Positions 24,100 through 34,534 are shown, counted from the stretch's first letter. The stretch is 64,000 nucleotides of DNA from Aphrophora alni (GCA_963513935.1 OY740768.1:41782368-41846367); one strand, 5' to 3'. The notes: generated by a model not told the origin, from the sequence alone. Numbers and translations are program-made.

Positions 24100-26109
24100 T
24101 TATAAGTCTATAAATCTAAAAAGTCCTCGGTTATTTACAACAATGGGTGCTGAAATCATTCGAAGCACATCTTCGTTGAGGTATGGAATACAGTCAATTG
24201 GGTGAGGCCACTTGAAATGATGTGGAGCTGACGTTGGCACCATTACAGACACTTCCACTTGATATTTGCTGAGAACTCTGCATATTTCTCCAGGATACTC
24301 AGTGCCATCATATCTTACAACAACCCATTTCCCAGGAGTAAGATCGTCATGGTTTACTGTTGGTATCACTTCCACTTCTGCGCCTAGCTTGATATCTTCA
24401 GAACAGGCATTAACCTTAGCGATTAAATTAGCTCTGGGCTTCTGTGAAATCTGATGGAATGATTTTATTCCAGGAACGTTGCTCACATCGTCCCATGGTG
24501 CCTGCATGTTCATAATGTTTTCTATGTAGTCTTCACCGACATACCATATCTGTGTTTTTGTTCCTAATTCAATTGCTACTCGAGCAAAATCCTTAGCAGA
24601 TTGTATTGGGCAGCCTTCACCTTGAGCCATCATCTTCATGCGAACAAGTCGTTTTATATTTCCACCAACACCATCCACAATTCCTTTCCCATGTGACGTA
24701 GCAAAATACTTCCAAGTGAATGGACGCTGGTGTTTCTCAGAGAGAATTTGTAGAGTCTTTGTCATGAATTTATTCTTGAATTCAGAGGAAGGCCCATCGC
24801 TCCATATTACATCTTCACAGATATTAGGGTTCTTCTCAAGGATGTCACTATACAGAATATCTAGGAAAACAAAAATAGTGTCTTTGTCTTTGTTCATACA
24901 ATCAGAACATATTAAGTAAGTCCGACATTTACCTTTGTTAAAAACAGCAACTGTAAATAGAAGAACACTGGTACGACTCCATAGTGCACTCTGCACCTCA
25001 TTTTGATATTCGGCGCTAAATGACATTGCAAAGTCAATTTGGACAGTGCGTTTTGATTCTGGGCTAGCTTTATCTACCTCAAAATCTTGTTGCTGAATTC
25101 TTTTGATATTGACATGATGCATCATTAATGGTAGATCAGTAATCAGCCTTTCAAACAAGTCTCCCACAGAATCTTCTTGCATCACTAACTGTAGCTTTTT
25201 GTTTTCATTTTTTCGCCATTCTTTCCAGGTCAACACTTTGAGCTCAGGTTCACTTGGAACCAACATTAATCGTCCATTACAGCAATTTTCACATAAGTTT
25301 TGCCAACAGGATGAATTTAAAGTGACATCACACAAAACGCCTTTCCAAAATTCATTGTTGTAACTGTATTTCAAAGCCTTGAGTTTCAAGATAAAGTTTT
25401 CGTGTGTTTTGCACTTGCACTGCTCCGCAGGAGTTTGTTTACAGAGGAGCACATTTTTGGGCCTAAGGCTACAAAATTTGGAAAATCCTATTTTGTACTC
25501 ATTATTTTCCTCTTTAAAAATGTAGTATGCTTCCTGTAGAAACATAGTTAAGTAGTACTTCTGAAGCTTTTCTTTCTTTCCGTCTTTCCAAAGAGTAACT
25601 ACATCCTTCATTCCTGGGCACGTGTACACTATGTCTGGACGATAAAAAAAATCAACCACTTTGTTTTCCTCGACTTGAGGACTCAAAGTAATGTCATTCA
25701 TCATTTCATTTGTTAAAGCTACACCAATACGTTTAGCTAAGCCTGTAACCACAGCTTTTTGTTTTCGAGGTGATGTTGGTAATGCTCTCATGGATCTCCA
25801 AATGGCTTTTGAAAATGTTTGCTTCGTCTTGTAGGGAGTTTCACTCGAAGTAGACGGAGTAGTAGTTAGTTCACTCTAAGGACTATTAGAATGTTGCCTT
25901 GCCTTAGCCCTTTGAAGTCTTTTTCTATCTCTTTCGTATATTTTCTGAGCATCATATTCTTTTGCAGTCATATTTTCCTTCTTCCACTTCCTTAACTCAG
26001 ATATCCTTTTCTTCTCTCTTTCTAGGTATTCTTTTGGGTTGGAATTCTTCTGCTTCTCCCTCATCTTCCTCATCCTCTCAGCACTTGTACTCTTCTTGGT
26101 GGGATCCAT
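24100..26109 (-). pseudogene. Transposase-like ORF of 669 codons with one internal stop
   Basis: From ATG at 26109 to a stop at 24100-24102 the frame is continuous except for one TAG at 25876-25878 (codon 78). The N-terminus is basic and helical (MRKMREKQ, LEREKKRISELRKWK), then ALPTSPRKQKAVVTGLAKRI, then SKFCSLRPKNVLLCK and a Cys-rich part (CKCKTH; CWQNLCENCC). Candidate catalytic acids lie in QIDFAMSF, SDGPSSEFKNK and GKGIVDGVGG (about codons 359, 438, 479). This arrangement is seen in uncharacterised proteins of insects and cnidarians. A short intron removing the stop, or read-through, is possible; otherwise it is a single-lesion pseudogene. Confidence 0.7.
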
Positions 26110-26525
26110 GGGTTAGCCTACAGAAACAATGAAATGTAGTGTCCTGACAACAATTTATAAATAACAATTTCACATCTTGAAAATCATAATCAAAATATGC
26201 ATGTTTTTTAACAACAATTTTTAAACTTATTAGAGTTAGGCCTGAGTAAGTTTTTAAAGCCCATTTCATGTTATAGGCCTATGTATGATACAGTATTTTA
26301 ATTAGGTCACATAAACTGCATATTGGATATGCAGTAGGCCTAAGCCTATGTAGTTTCAAGAAAATTATTTCTTAGGAAAAAGTAAACATTAAAACTAAAC
26401 TGTGCATTAACAACTTTAAGCTTTGAGGGTTAGGCCTAGGTAAATTTAAAACCCATTTCATGATTATGTATGATACAGTTTTATAGAAGTAGGTAATATA
26501 AACATTCATACTACTTGTTTTAAGT

Positions 26526-28138
26526 ACAACACTACCAGCTACCTATAATGTTGCTTTTATTAATAATAAGAGAAATATAATTTATGATTTTGATAATTTA
26601 AAAATAAATAAATAAATGGTTAACAATAATAATAAATGAAACTCGGGATAACAAGAAAGAACAAGAAAAGTTTACCTTTATTGACAAGGTAATATGTTAT
26701 TCACAATTAGAGCAGGAGCTCAATAAAATATAAATCAAATTATCAAAGTTATTTGTGCTTTGCACTCAATTATTACTATTTAGTTCAGTTTTTTTTTTTT
26801 TTAAATATTATTAGGGCACACTCAGTAACAAAAACAAAATTAAATAATATATATATACAATGTGGTATTAATCATTAATCATAGGAGTCATTAGAGTCTT
26901 ATCTCGGGGGTTAACACATTAAAAAGGGGTCGTGGCACTTTCCAACCATTTACATTAAAAGGGATACTTAAATTATTAAATAATGATATTTACATAATGA
27001 TATAAAACAATGGATGATGATTAGATTATACATGAGATCAGTTAATAGTCTTAGTAAGGTTAAAATGCTTAACCTAGGCTTGAATCAAAAAATATATATA
27101 TAGTGAGTTAAATTAACAAAGTCACATCAATTATAATTATTCATTAAAGTTTCTTATAGTTTGTTTTTTTTTTTAAATTACCAAGTTGATAAATGATTAA
27201 TAAAAAAATTTAGTGAAATCTGTTCATATTGGTTAGTCACTATTTAAATGTAGCCTATATAATAAATGGGTAGATCTCACCAATATCTATTCAGCTAGGA
27301 GAGATAGTTATTAGAAGTCCTTTTTTTAAATGGAGAATGTTGCTTTAGGCCTGAACTTTGTTTCTAGGCCTTAAATTAAAATTTTCTCCTGCTTCAGAAA
27401 ATTACATGCATTTAGTTTTAAAATCCTGGGGGGACATATTGGAATACAAGAATAGAAAACCTCAGCCTTTTAGAAAACTTTCTAGGCCACATAAATCGTT
27501 GCACTTATTACTCACTGCACTTCTTATGTTAGTTCTAATATGCACTTAAGGCTAATACAATAGGTTGATTTAAATTAAAATGATTTTTTAACATAGTTTA
27601 ATGTTATTGGTTAAGTTAGATTAGGGATATGGTTTTATGGCTTACTTTTACCAGTTTTAGACATTTAAATTAAAATATTGGCCAAATTGCATAATTTTGA
27701 ATGAATGCACTGATATTGTACTATTTGAAAAATGTGCATCGTGACGTCAGAGGGCATTGGCGTATACATTCCTCGATCGTTATCAGCTGATTTAGCTTGC
27801 TAAATGAATGAATGCTTTAGGCCGATTCTGGTCGATTTGAAACCTTTCTCTTATGGAAAGTCTAACTAATTAATGTTAATTTAGGTTTGCGATAATAAAT
27901 CGTCGGATGTATTTATAAATCGGTTTTTCATGTGTGCCTTAGCTTCGTTTGTCCCATATAGTCATATAAATTATTATTTTTGACCGATAACCTTATCGCT
28001 GTACTAAAATCAGATCGAAGTTCAAACTTTCGCCGCTAGAGGTATCGTAAGCTGTCGGTTTCATTGATAAATGTATTAATATGCCGTGTAATCGTGTATT
28101 AGTCTTAATTACAGGCTTGATTGAAGCGAGTTGTTGCA
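26526..28138 (-). repeat. 3' LTR of the Gypsy element
   Basis: Identical to the right LTR except at 26765 (C against T at 31642), 27163 (G against T at 32040) and 28006 (A against G at 32883). A 63-codon ORF at 27358 recurs in the other LTR and is not a gene. At 1613 bp the LTR is long for Gypsy. Confidence 0.9.
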
Positions 28139-28146
28139 AATGTCCC

Positions 28147-28192
28147 TCACAAGTTTTTTGGGAAATCCATTTGCTTGGTCCCTCACAAGTTA
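28147..28192 (-). promoter_or_regulatory. Candidate polypurine tract region of the Gypsy element
   Basis: Just before the 3' LTR the coding strand carries AACTTGTGAGGGAC twice (28179-28192 and 28147-28160), the second preceded by AAAA. The position is right for plus-strand priming; the purine run is imperfect, so the call is tentative. Confidence 0.35.
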
Positions 28193-28362
28193 TCCTGTAA
28201 AATTAATTACTTAACATTAAACAAATGGATTTATCCAAAACGAAAATCTAACAACGAGCGTTAAAGTTTGACTGTTTTAAAGTGGATAAGATATGAAGCA
28301 ATTGTACGCTGTTTCGTTGCATCTAAACGTCCTGACATATCTCCTTTAAACTTTAAACTGGT

Positions 28363-29535
28363 TTAACTTCGTCTCTTCCTTGCGTCAAGACAAAGCCTAA
28401 TTTCCCCACTCTTCTTAATTACGGGTGTTATTGGGTTTATGAACACACTATGTGACCGCTCAATAATGTTAAGTGAAAGCATGCGTTCAATTTCCTGTGC
28501 CACTGCGTCTTGAAATTTTAATGGAACTGGATAGCTTTGTCCTTTAAATATTTTGTCTTCTTTAATCTCGAAGCTATGTACGTATTTATTACATAGTCCA
28601 GGTATCTCGGAAAAAATATGTCGATAAGCCTCTAATAGATTTTTTAATTCGATTTGATTTTTTGAATTTAGATTTTTATTTTGCTGGACGGCCGAATTTA
28701 TGTCTATTGTATTATTTGCTGAAAAATGGTTATTTTTGCCCCTCTCAAGTTTATTGTTATTATTTTCATTATTCATCTCCTTTGCTTGTCCCACTATCTG
28801 ACATAATATTCCTTCAGTTATTCGCTCTCCAAACCCTAGTAGTATTTCATTATTATTTATATTCATTTTCATCGTATTACTATTAAAGTTTATTTCCATC
28901 TTCAGTAACGTAACCATGTCCATTCCAATAATTATGTCTTTAATTAACGCAGGCACTATTAAAGCTTGTAATCTAATTTCTTCTCTTTGTATCTTAATAT
29001 TTATTAATATGATTCTTGATACTCGTTTTGTCTTAATTCCCGTCGCGGTTTTAATCTGTATGTTTGTAAGGGGTAATTCTTCGTATTTGCCAATTGAATC
29101 TTTATTTAACTTAAACCAGTTCTCCGACACGCAAGACACATTTGATCCAGTATCTATTAAAGCTAATATTGTGAGTTTCCCAATTTGAACTTGAATTTCC
29201 GGGCATTGTACGAATCCTAAGTCCTTTTTATTGGTGGTTTCATCAAAATCTTCGTTCGTCAAAAATTCTCGGTTGCAGTACATATTACTAATTACTACGG
29301 TTGCATTTATGCTGGTATTATGGTTATTGATATTTGTAGGCCTATTAATTCCGAGACTTTTATGTGGCACAGGGTTAATATCGTCGAAAGTCGCATAGCG
29401 GTTGTTGTTCTCCGTCGCGGTTCCGTGGCCTGAGACATTACCTGTGCTCAACAGTTTTCCTGTCGAGTACCCGTAATGTTTTGGCTCGGTCCGGGAGTTG
29501 TAGAGGATTTGATGTTTTCTGCTACAGCATGACAA
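28363..29535 (-). CDS. Gypsy pol: protease and start of reverse transcriptase only
   Basis: A 390-codon frame overlapping the end of gag by 88 nt in the -1 frame, so expression by -1 frameshifting is likely. The protease motif ALIDTGSNVSCVSENWF is intact and IIIGMDMVTLLKM follows as the second protease signature. The reverse transcriptase starts with VPLKFQDAVAQEIERML, IIERSHSVFINPITPVIKK and GEIRLCLDARK, then stops. YxDD, RNase H and integrase are all absent: the next 220 bp run straight into the 3' LTR. The start is uncertain since no ATG is needed after a frameshift; the first codon given here is TTG. Confidence 0.85.
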   Translation of the reverse strand: MSCCSRKHQILYNSRTEPKHYGYSTGKLLSTGNVSGHGTATENNNRYATFDDINPVPHKSLGINRPTNINNHNTSINATVVISNMYCNREFLTNEDFDETTNKKDLGFVQCPEIQVQIGKLTILALIDTGSNVSCVSENWFKLNKDSIGKYEELPLTNIQIKTATGIKTKRVSRIILINIKIQREEIRLQALIVPALIKDIIIGMDMVTLLKMEINFNSNTMKMNINNNEILLGFGERITEGILCQIVGQAKEMNNENNNNKLERGKNNHFSANNTIDINSAVQQNKNLNSKNQIELKNLLEAYRHIFSEIPGLCNKYVHSFEIKEDKIFKGQSYPVPLKFQDAVAQEIERMLSLNIIERSHSVFINPITPVIKKSGEIRLCLDARKRRS

Positions 29536-31295
29536 ACGTTGACTTGCTCTGCGGTCGGATATGTGTGGTTTCTATTTCCGTTCTGTCTCGTGGTGTCTTG
29601 CTGGTTTCCACGATGATAGTTTTGTGTTGGTCCTTTGGGAGGATAAGTGTTCTGGTGTGGGGATGGTTGGAAATGTTGATGTCTTGGTGGCTGGTATTGA
29701 TGTCTGGGCGGAAATTGTTGTGGTGGTCCTGGTGAATGTCTAAACTGTTGCTGGTGGTACTGATATGGTCGTCCTTGGTTGTAATAATTTTGTGGAGGTC
29801 TATAATGTTGTGGTGTGGTTCGCGGTGGTGGTTCTCTAGGTGGTGCTCTGGTGGTAGGTTGGATATTCGGTGTGGAGCGTTGACCTCTCCGAGATCTAAG
29901 GTGTGTATCCTTGAGGTCTTCCCGCTGCAGGAGCAACTCGAACTCTAGAATCGTGTCAATCCTTTGAACTCGCCGAGCATCTTGAACCAACTCCTCGAAG
30001 TGCTCCGATAGGCTCGTAATAATCTCGTCTTCCGACATAGGCGGCTGGATTGCTTTCAGGACGATCACTCTCTCCATGAAGTATTCTGATCGGTTTAATG
30101 ACCCGCTAGGCCGATACTTCTCCGTCTCCAGGCGATGTCTAATTCCGCGTTGCACCTCTCGACTCCAATATTTCGCCTCGAACGCTTCCTTGAAGTCGTT
30201 CCAGTTTTGTATGCTGCCCTTGGTTAGCTGGAACCATCTGGCTGCGTGGCTGTCTAAACATAGCTCAAGAGTGTCAATCAGGTAAGTGGTCGGGTCGATG
30301 TTGTTGTAGGTGGCCGACCGTCTTTCATAGAAGCGTTGAATTTTTCGTAGATGTTCCGTTGGATTGGACTCACGACCGTGGAACTTCGGAATGTTGTAGT
30401 CCGTGGTGCCGTTTGGAAGGTTCCCACACGTGACGTATATTTGCGGTGGTATCATAGGTCGGTTTACCTTCACTTCCCGCTCCAGCTCTTCTACCTTCTC
30501 CTTTGTTCCGGTAATGATCTGGTCGATCGTCGCCTGGCTACGCACTTCGTACTCTTGCTGTTTTTGTACCAGCTCCACTCGTACTGTCTCCATTCGTGTT
30601 TCAACCTTTTCTATAACTCGCACCTCTGCTGCTTTGGTCGCTATTTCCACCTCTTCCTTTACTTCTTTAGACTGGGCCTGGAACTCCGTCCTCAACTCCT
30701 GTTTCATGGCCTGGTGCTGGTCCTCAAGTTTTGTCTGGAACTCCTTTCGGATCCGATCAAACTTCGCGTTGACCTCCCGTCGACCTTCTTCGATTTGTAA
30801 TTGTATAGCAGCCAAATTCCGGTTTTGCTCAATAAAGTTTTGTTTCTGCTCTTCTTTAATTAAATTTACTTCCTGTTTGATTTCGGCTAAATTTTGTTTT
30901 TGTTCTTGCTTAAGTTCAGCACCTTGGGTACTAATTAACTGGCTCAGCTGACTGAAAAGGAATGCTATGTCGGCTGTCGGTGGGTAAGTTTGATCGTTGT
31001 TCACGTAGACCGGTTCGTCGACGAAAACGTCTGCTTCCATAGGCGGCATCTCGGTTTCCTGACGCTCTTCGAAAAGATCGCCTACTCCGATTAGCAGATC
31101 CCCTTCGTCGCGGAAACCTAACCCCACGTCTTCTGTCCCGTTTGGTTGCTCTTCAACGACCGTTCGCGATCCTCCTTGCATATCGTCGGTCACGTCACGT
31201 CGTCGCGGTACGCGTTCTCTTGAAGTACCTTCTCTTGTTTTGTCGGTAGGCCTAATTGAGCTCCTAAGACTATACCCGTTTTTCTCGTTTTCCAT
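29448..31295 (-). CDS. Gypsy gag polyprotein
   Basis: 615 codons, intact, starting at an ATG about 85 nt inside the primer binding site. After an acidic N-terminus comes a coiled coil (about residues 120-275, EIKQEVNLIKEEQKQNFIEQ), then a capsid-like domain (IPKFHGRESNPTEHLRKIQ; YLIDTLELCLDSHAARWFQL; WNDFKEAFEAKYW) as in retrotransposon gag proteins. The tail is rich in Pro, Gln, Arg and His and has no zinc knuckle; nucleic-acid binding may rest on the basic tail. Antisense ORFs across this region are shadows. Confidence 0.88.
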   Translation of the reverse strand: MENEKNGYSLRSSIRPTDKTREGTSRERVPRRRDVTDDMQGGSRTVVEEQPNGTEDVGLGFRDEGDLLIGVGDLFEERQETEMPPMEADVFVDEPVYVNNDQTYPPTADIAFLFSQLSQLISTQGAELKQEQKQNLAEIKQEVNLIKEEQKQNFIEQNRNLAAIQLQIEEGRREVNAKFDRIRKEFQTKLEDQHQAMKQELRTEFQAQSKEVKEEVEIATKAAEVRVIEKVETRMETVRVELVQKQQEYEVRSQATIDQIITGTKEKVEELEREVKVNRPMIPPQIYVTCGNLPNGTTDYNIPKFHGRESNPTEHLRKIQRFYERRSATYNNIDPTTYLIDTLELCLDSHAARWFQLTKGSIQNWNDFKEAFEAKYWSREVQRGIRHRLETEKYRPSGSLNRSEYFMERVIVLKAIQPPMSEDEIITSLSEHFEELVQDARRVQRIDTILEFELLLQREDLKDTHLRSRRGQRSTPNIQPTTRAPPREPPPRTTPQHYRPPQNYYNQGRPYQYHQQQFRHSPGPPQQFPPRHQYQPPRHQHFQPSPHQNTYPPKGPTQNYHRGNQQDTTRQNGNRNHTYPTAEQVNVCHAVAENIKSSTTPGPSQNITGTRQENC

Positions 31296-31380
31296 TTTTA
31301 AATTTTTAATATCTTAAAAGAAGGTTATTTTATAAATTTCTTAAGATAATTGCTGGTAAAAGTAGCTATTTGGAAAGTGC

Positions 31381-31397
31381 CTTCACGTTGTGCGCCA
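31381..31397 (-). promoter_or_regulatory. Primer binding site of the Gypsy element
   Basis: On the minus strand TGGCGCACAACGTGAAG, five bases after the 5' LTR end, the standard place and TGGCGC start for tRNA priming in Gypsy elements. Confidence 0.75.
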
Positions 31398-31402
31398 AAT
31401 TT

Positions 31403-33015
31403 ACAACACTACCAGCTACCTATAATGTTGCTTTTATTAATAATAAGAGAAATATAATTTATGATTTTGATAATTTAAAAATAAATAAATAAATGGTTAA
31501 CAATAATAATAAATGAAACTCGGGATAACAAGAAAGAACAAGAAAAGTTTACCTTTATTGACAAGGTAATATGTTATTCACAATTAGAGCAGGAGCTCAA
31601 TAAAATATAAATCAAATTATCAAAGTTATTTGTGCTTTGCATTCAATTATTACTATTTAGTTCAGTTTTTTTTTTTTTTAAATATTATTAGGGCACACTC
31701 AGTAACAAAAACAAAATTAAATAATATATATATACAATGTGGTATTAATCATTAATCATAGGAGTCATTAGAGTCTTATCTCGGGGGTTAACACATTAAA
31801 AAGGGGTCGTGGCACTTTCCAACCATTTACATTAAAAGGGATACTTAAATTATTAAATAATGATATTTACATAATGATATAAAACAATGGATGATGATTA
31901 GATTATACATGAGATCAGTTAATAGTCTTAGTAAGGTTAAAATGCTTAACCTAGGCTTGAATCAAAAAATATATATATAGTGAGTTAAATTAACAAAGTC
32001 ACATCAATTATAATTATTCATTAAAGTTTCTTATAGTTTTTTTTTTTTTTTAAATTACCAAGTTGATAAATGATTAATAAAAAAATTTAGTGAAATCTGT
32101 TCATATTGGTTAGTCACTATTTAAATGTAGCCTATATAATAAATGGGTAGATCTCACCAATATCTATTCAGCTAGGAGAGATAGTTATTAGAAGTCCTTT
32201 TTTTAAATGGAGAATGTTGCTTTAGGCCTGAACTTTGTTTCTAGGCCTTAAATTAAAATTTTCTCCTGCTTCAGAAAATTACATGCATTTAGTTTTAAAA
32301 TCCTGGGGGGACATATTGGAATACAAGAATAGAAAACCTCAGCCTTTTAGAAAACTTTCTAGGCCACATAAATCGTTGCACTTATTACTCACTGCACTTC
32401 TTATGTTAGTTCTAATATGCACTTAAGGCTAATACAATAGGTTGATTTAAATTAAAATGATTTTTTAACATAGTTTAATGTTATTGGTTAAGTTAGATTA
32501 GGGATATGGTTTTATGGCTTACTTTTACCAGTTTTAGACATTTAAATTAAAATATTGGCCAAATTGCATAATTTTGAATGAATGCACTGATATTGTACTA
32601 TTTGAAAAATGTGCATCGTGACGTCAGAGGGCATTGGCGTATACATTCCTCGATCGTTATCAGCTGATTTAGCTTGCTAAATGAATGAATGCTTTAGGCC
32701 GATTCTGGTCGATTTGAAACCTTTCTCTTATGGAAAGTCTAACTAATTAATGTTAATTTAGGTTTGCGATAATAAATCGTCGGATGTATTTATAAATCGG
32801 TTTTTCATGTGTGCCTTAGCTTCGTTTGTCCCATATAGTCATATAAATTATTATTTTTGACCGATAACCTTATCGCTGTACTGAAATCAGATCGAAGTTC
32901 AAACTTTCGCCGCTAGAGGTATCGTAAGCTGTCGGTTTCATTGATAAATGTATTAATATGCCGTGTAATCGTGTATTAGTCTTAATTACAGGCTTGATTG
33001 AAGCGAGTTGTTGCA
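31403..33015 (-). repeat. 5' LTR of the Gypsy element
   Basis: Right-hand LTR, upstream of gag in the direction of transcription, so it should hold the active promoter. Length 1613 bp, matching the left LTR base for base apart from three substitutions. Confidence 0.9.
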
Positions 33016-33094
33016 TAAGTTATTTTAGCTTTGAGAGACACTGAAAAAATACAAGTTCTTTGCTTCATTTCAGAGTAATCCTAGCCTGTAACAC

Positions 33095-33292
33095 CGTCCC
33101 GTACGTGACATGTCACGTACGGGACAGATTTCTTTTCAATTTATTTTATTTGTTTATTGTTGAGTATTTTTTTAAACATGTAATATTAATAGACTACAAT
33201 GTAGCATTATTGGATATGCAGTATGTAGTTTCAAAGAAAATTGTTTCTTGAGGAAAAATTAACATAACCGTACTTTTGTCACGTACGGGACT
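33095..33292. promoter_or_regulatory. Right subterminal TGTCACGTACGGGACA repeats (three copies)
   Basis: Copies at 33111-33126 (exact), 33277-33292 (last base changed) and an inverted one at 33095-33110, which abuts the first head to head. With the four left copies they mark both ends of the 23416-33651 transposon. The sequence from 33293 to 33640 shows no recognised gene. Confidence 0.7.
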
Positions 33293-33655
33293 TTTAAAGT
33301 AAGATAAGTTAAAAATATTATTTTCTTACCTTCTTGTGAAGATGAAAACCTGTTCTTGGCCAAAATGTGTAAACAACTCAATACTTTCCAACATACAAAC
33401 TGTCACTAAACATAAAATAACATACAGTTTAAACTGAGCAGTAATGAACTTGCCTCCTTTCACACAACAATTAGACCAGCTGATGGTGTCCATCTTGAAT
33501 TCACTAAAACAGTTGTTTATATATTTTTTAATTATTTTTTTTATCTTAGTATGATAGTTCAAACCTAAACAATGCTAAAAAATGCATTCAAAATTGAAAA
33601 ATAAAAAATAAATAAAACAACCTAAATGTCTTCATTTCTGTGGAATGGCCCAAGT

Positions 33656-34294
33656 CCCTTTTGTGTGCTCCTAGCAGATTGCTGAATTGCAGCCACAAAA
33701 TTGGGTTTGCGGTAGGTAGCCTCTGTAATAAAGTACAAAAGTTAATTGTAAGTTTGCAAACCATCTTAAAAGTAATTTATAAGTGAAGCCCTGACCTATT
33801 TAGTTATTTTTATATGTGTACCTGCCGAAATTCAGAAGTTCTCAGCACAGCTTTGACACACACCTCCTTGATGCTCCAAGCAGTACGCTAAGTCACCTAT
33901 ATCATTGTCACTGTCAGTTTCATCTAGTGTTTTGTCTATTTCTGAAGGTCTAAGTGCCATTGTAAACAAAAACAGTATAAAGTATAGAAATTAATATCAG
34001 CTTAAAAAAATAATTTATAATAGAAATTTTAAATACAATCAGAAAAAAAACCCTAAACATAATCATACAGAAAAATTTACGTTTATTGTGTAAAGTTACA
34101 TTCGTAACAATTACACAAGGGTAGTTCCTGACTGAGTATGCAACTTTCTAAACCAGTTCCACTCTCTTACTGACCTTGGTGGAGGATGGGGAGAGCTTAC
34201 ACAAAGGGCTGGTAAAGTCGGAGCGCAAAAAAAACAGTACCAGTCAAAATTAATTTCGCCTTCGTAAAAATCATGGTAGAATACCATTCCAGGG
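33656..34294 (-). mobile_element. Right end of a piggyBac-type element
   Basis: The right edge is CCAGGG followed by TTAA (34295-34298), the end type shared with 38732 and 47926. On the minus strand an ATG at 33960 opens MALRPSEIDKTLDETDSDND, like the acidic start of piggyBac-family transposases, for 42 codons to a stop at 33832; a TTACAG acceptor and an open segment (YRKPNFVAAIQQSARS) follow at about 33650-33722. The 23416-33651 transposon is inserted in it, and the rest of the gene was not found to the left of 23415. Confidence 0.4.
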
Positions 34295-34357
34295 TTAAGT
34301 GAATTACGCGTTATGGTATGTATGCGACTTTTTACCTTGCTAGGTTAAATAAGGTGG

Positions 34358-34417
<60 letters not shown>
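34358..34417. repeat. Compound (TC)n(TA)n(CA)n microsatellite
   Basis: About 8 TC, 17 TA and 5 CA units in a row. It is bracketed by an inverted repeat, GGTTAAATAAGGTGG on the left and CCCACCTTATCTGACC on the right. In the related repeat at 19024 the leader GGTTAAGTAAGG runs on without the microsatellite. Confidence 0.9.
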
Positions 34418-34418
<1 letters not shown>

Positions 34419-34470
34419 TAGCCCACCTTATCTGACCTACGCGTAAATTTGTAAAAAAAAGAGATTGTGT

Positions 34471-34534
34471 AGTATTTCCCAAGTGGTCACCCATCCAAGT
34501 ACTAACCACGCTTGATGTTGCTTGACTTTGGTGA
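34471..34534 (-). repeat. 5S-like sequence, copy 4
   Basis: Minus strand: TCACCAAAGTCAAGCAACAT, then GTGGTTAGTACTTGGATGGG and TGACCACTTGGGAA. It is as close to 5S rRNA as copy 1 and lies in the same repeat context (ACGCGTAAATTTG leader, GTGATTTTTT tail), but 15 kb away. Confidence 0.72.

Larger units (their letters stand above)
26526..33015 (-). mobile_element. Gypsy-type LTR retrotransposon, recent, pol truncated
   Basis: Two direct repeats of 1613 bp (26526-28138 and 31403-33015) at a constant offset of 4877 flank a leftward gag and a partial pol. A 5-bp duplication TAAGT lies at 26521-26525 and 33016-33020. On the coding strand the LTR begins TGCAACAAC and ends GTGTTGT. Reading base by base I find three differences between the LTRs and no length difference. 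Most of reverse transcriptase, RNase H and integrase are missing, so the copy cannot move on its own. It sits inside the 23416-33651 transposon. Confidence 0.9.
23416..33651 (-). mobile_element. DNA transposon of unplaced superfamily, AAGT target duplication
   Basis: Begins GGGCCATTCC at 23416 and ends with its reverse complement at 33642-33651, flanked on both sides by AAGT (23412-23415 and 33652-33655). Without the inserted Gypsy element (26526-33015) and one TAAGT copy it is about 3.74 kb. It carries a transposase-like gene (24100-26109, minus strand) and seven copies of a 16-bp near-palindrome inside the ends. DNA right of the Gypsy element (33021-33640) should hold the promoter and 5' leader. 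A 10-bp TIR and 4-bp duplication do not fit hAT (8 bp), piggyBac (TTAA), Tc1/mariner (TA) or Harbinger (3 bp); I cannot assign it by eye. Confidence 0.65.

Noticed and set aside
27358..27549. 63-codon ORF found identically at 32235-32426
   Set aside because: It is inside the Gypsy LTRs, so the duplication is the LTR pair, and the sequence has no protein motif.
29481..30951. Several + strand ORFs of 60-182 codons
   Set aside because: They lie opposite the Gypsy gag gene, which has clear capsid-like motifs; these are antisense shadows.
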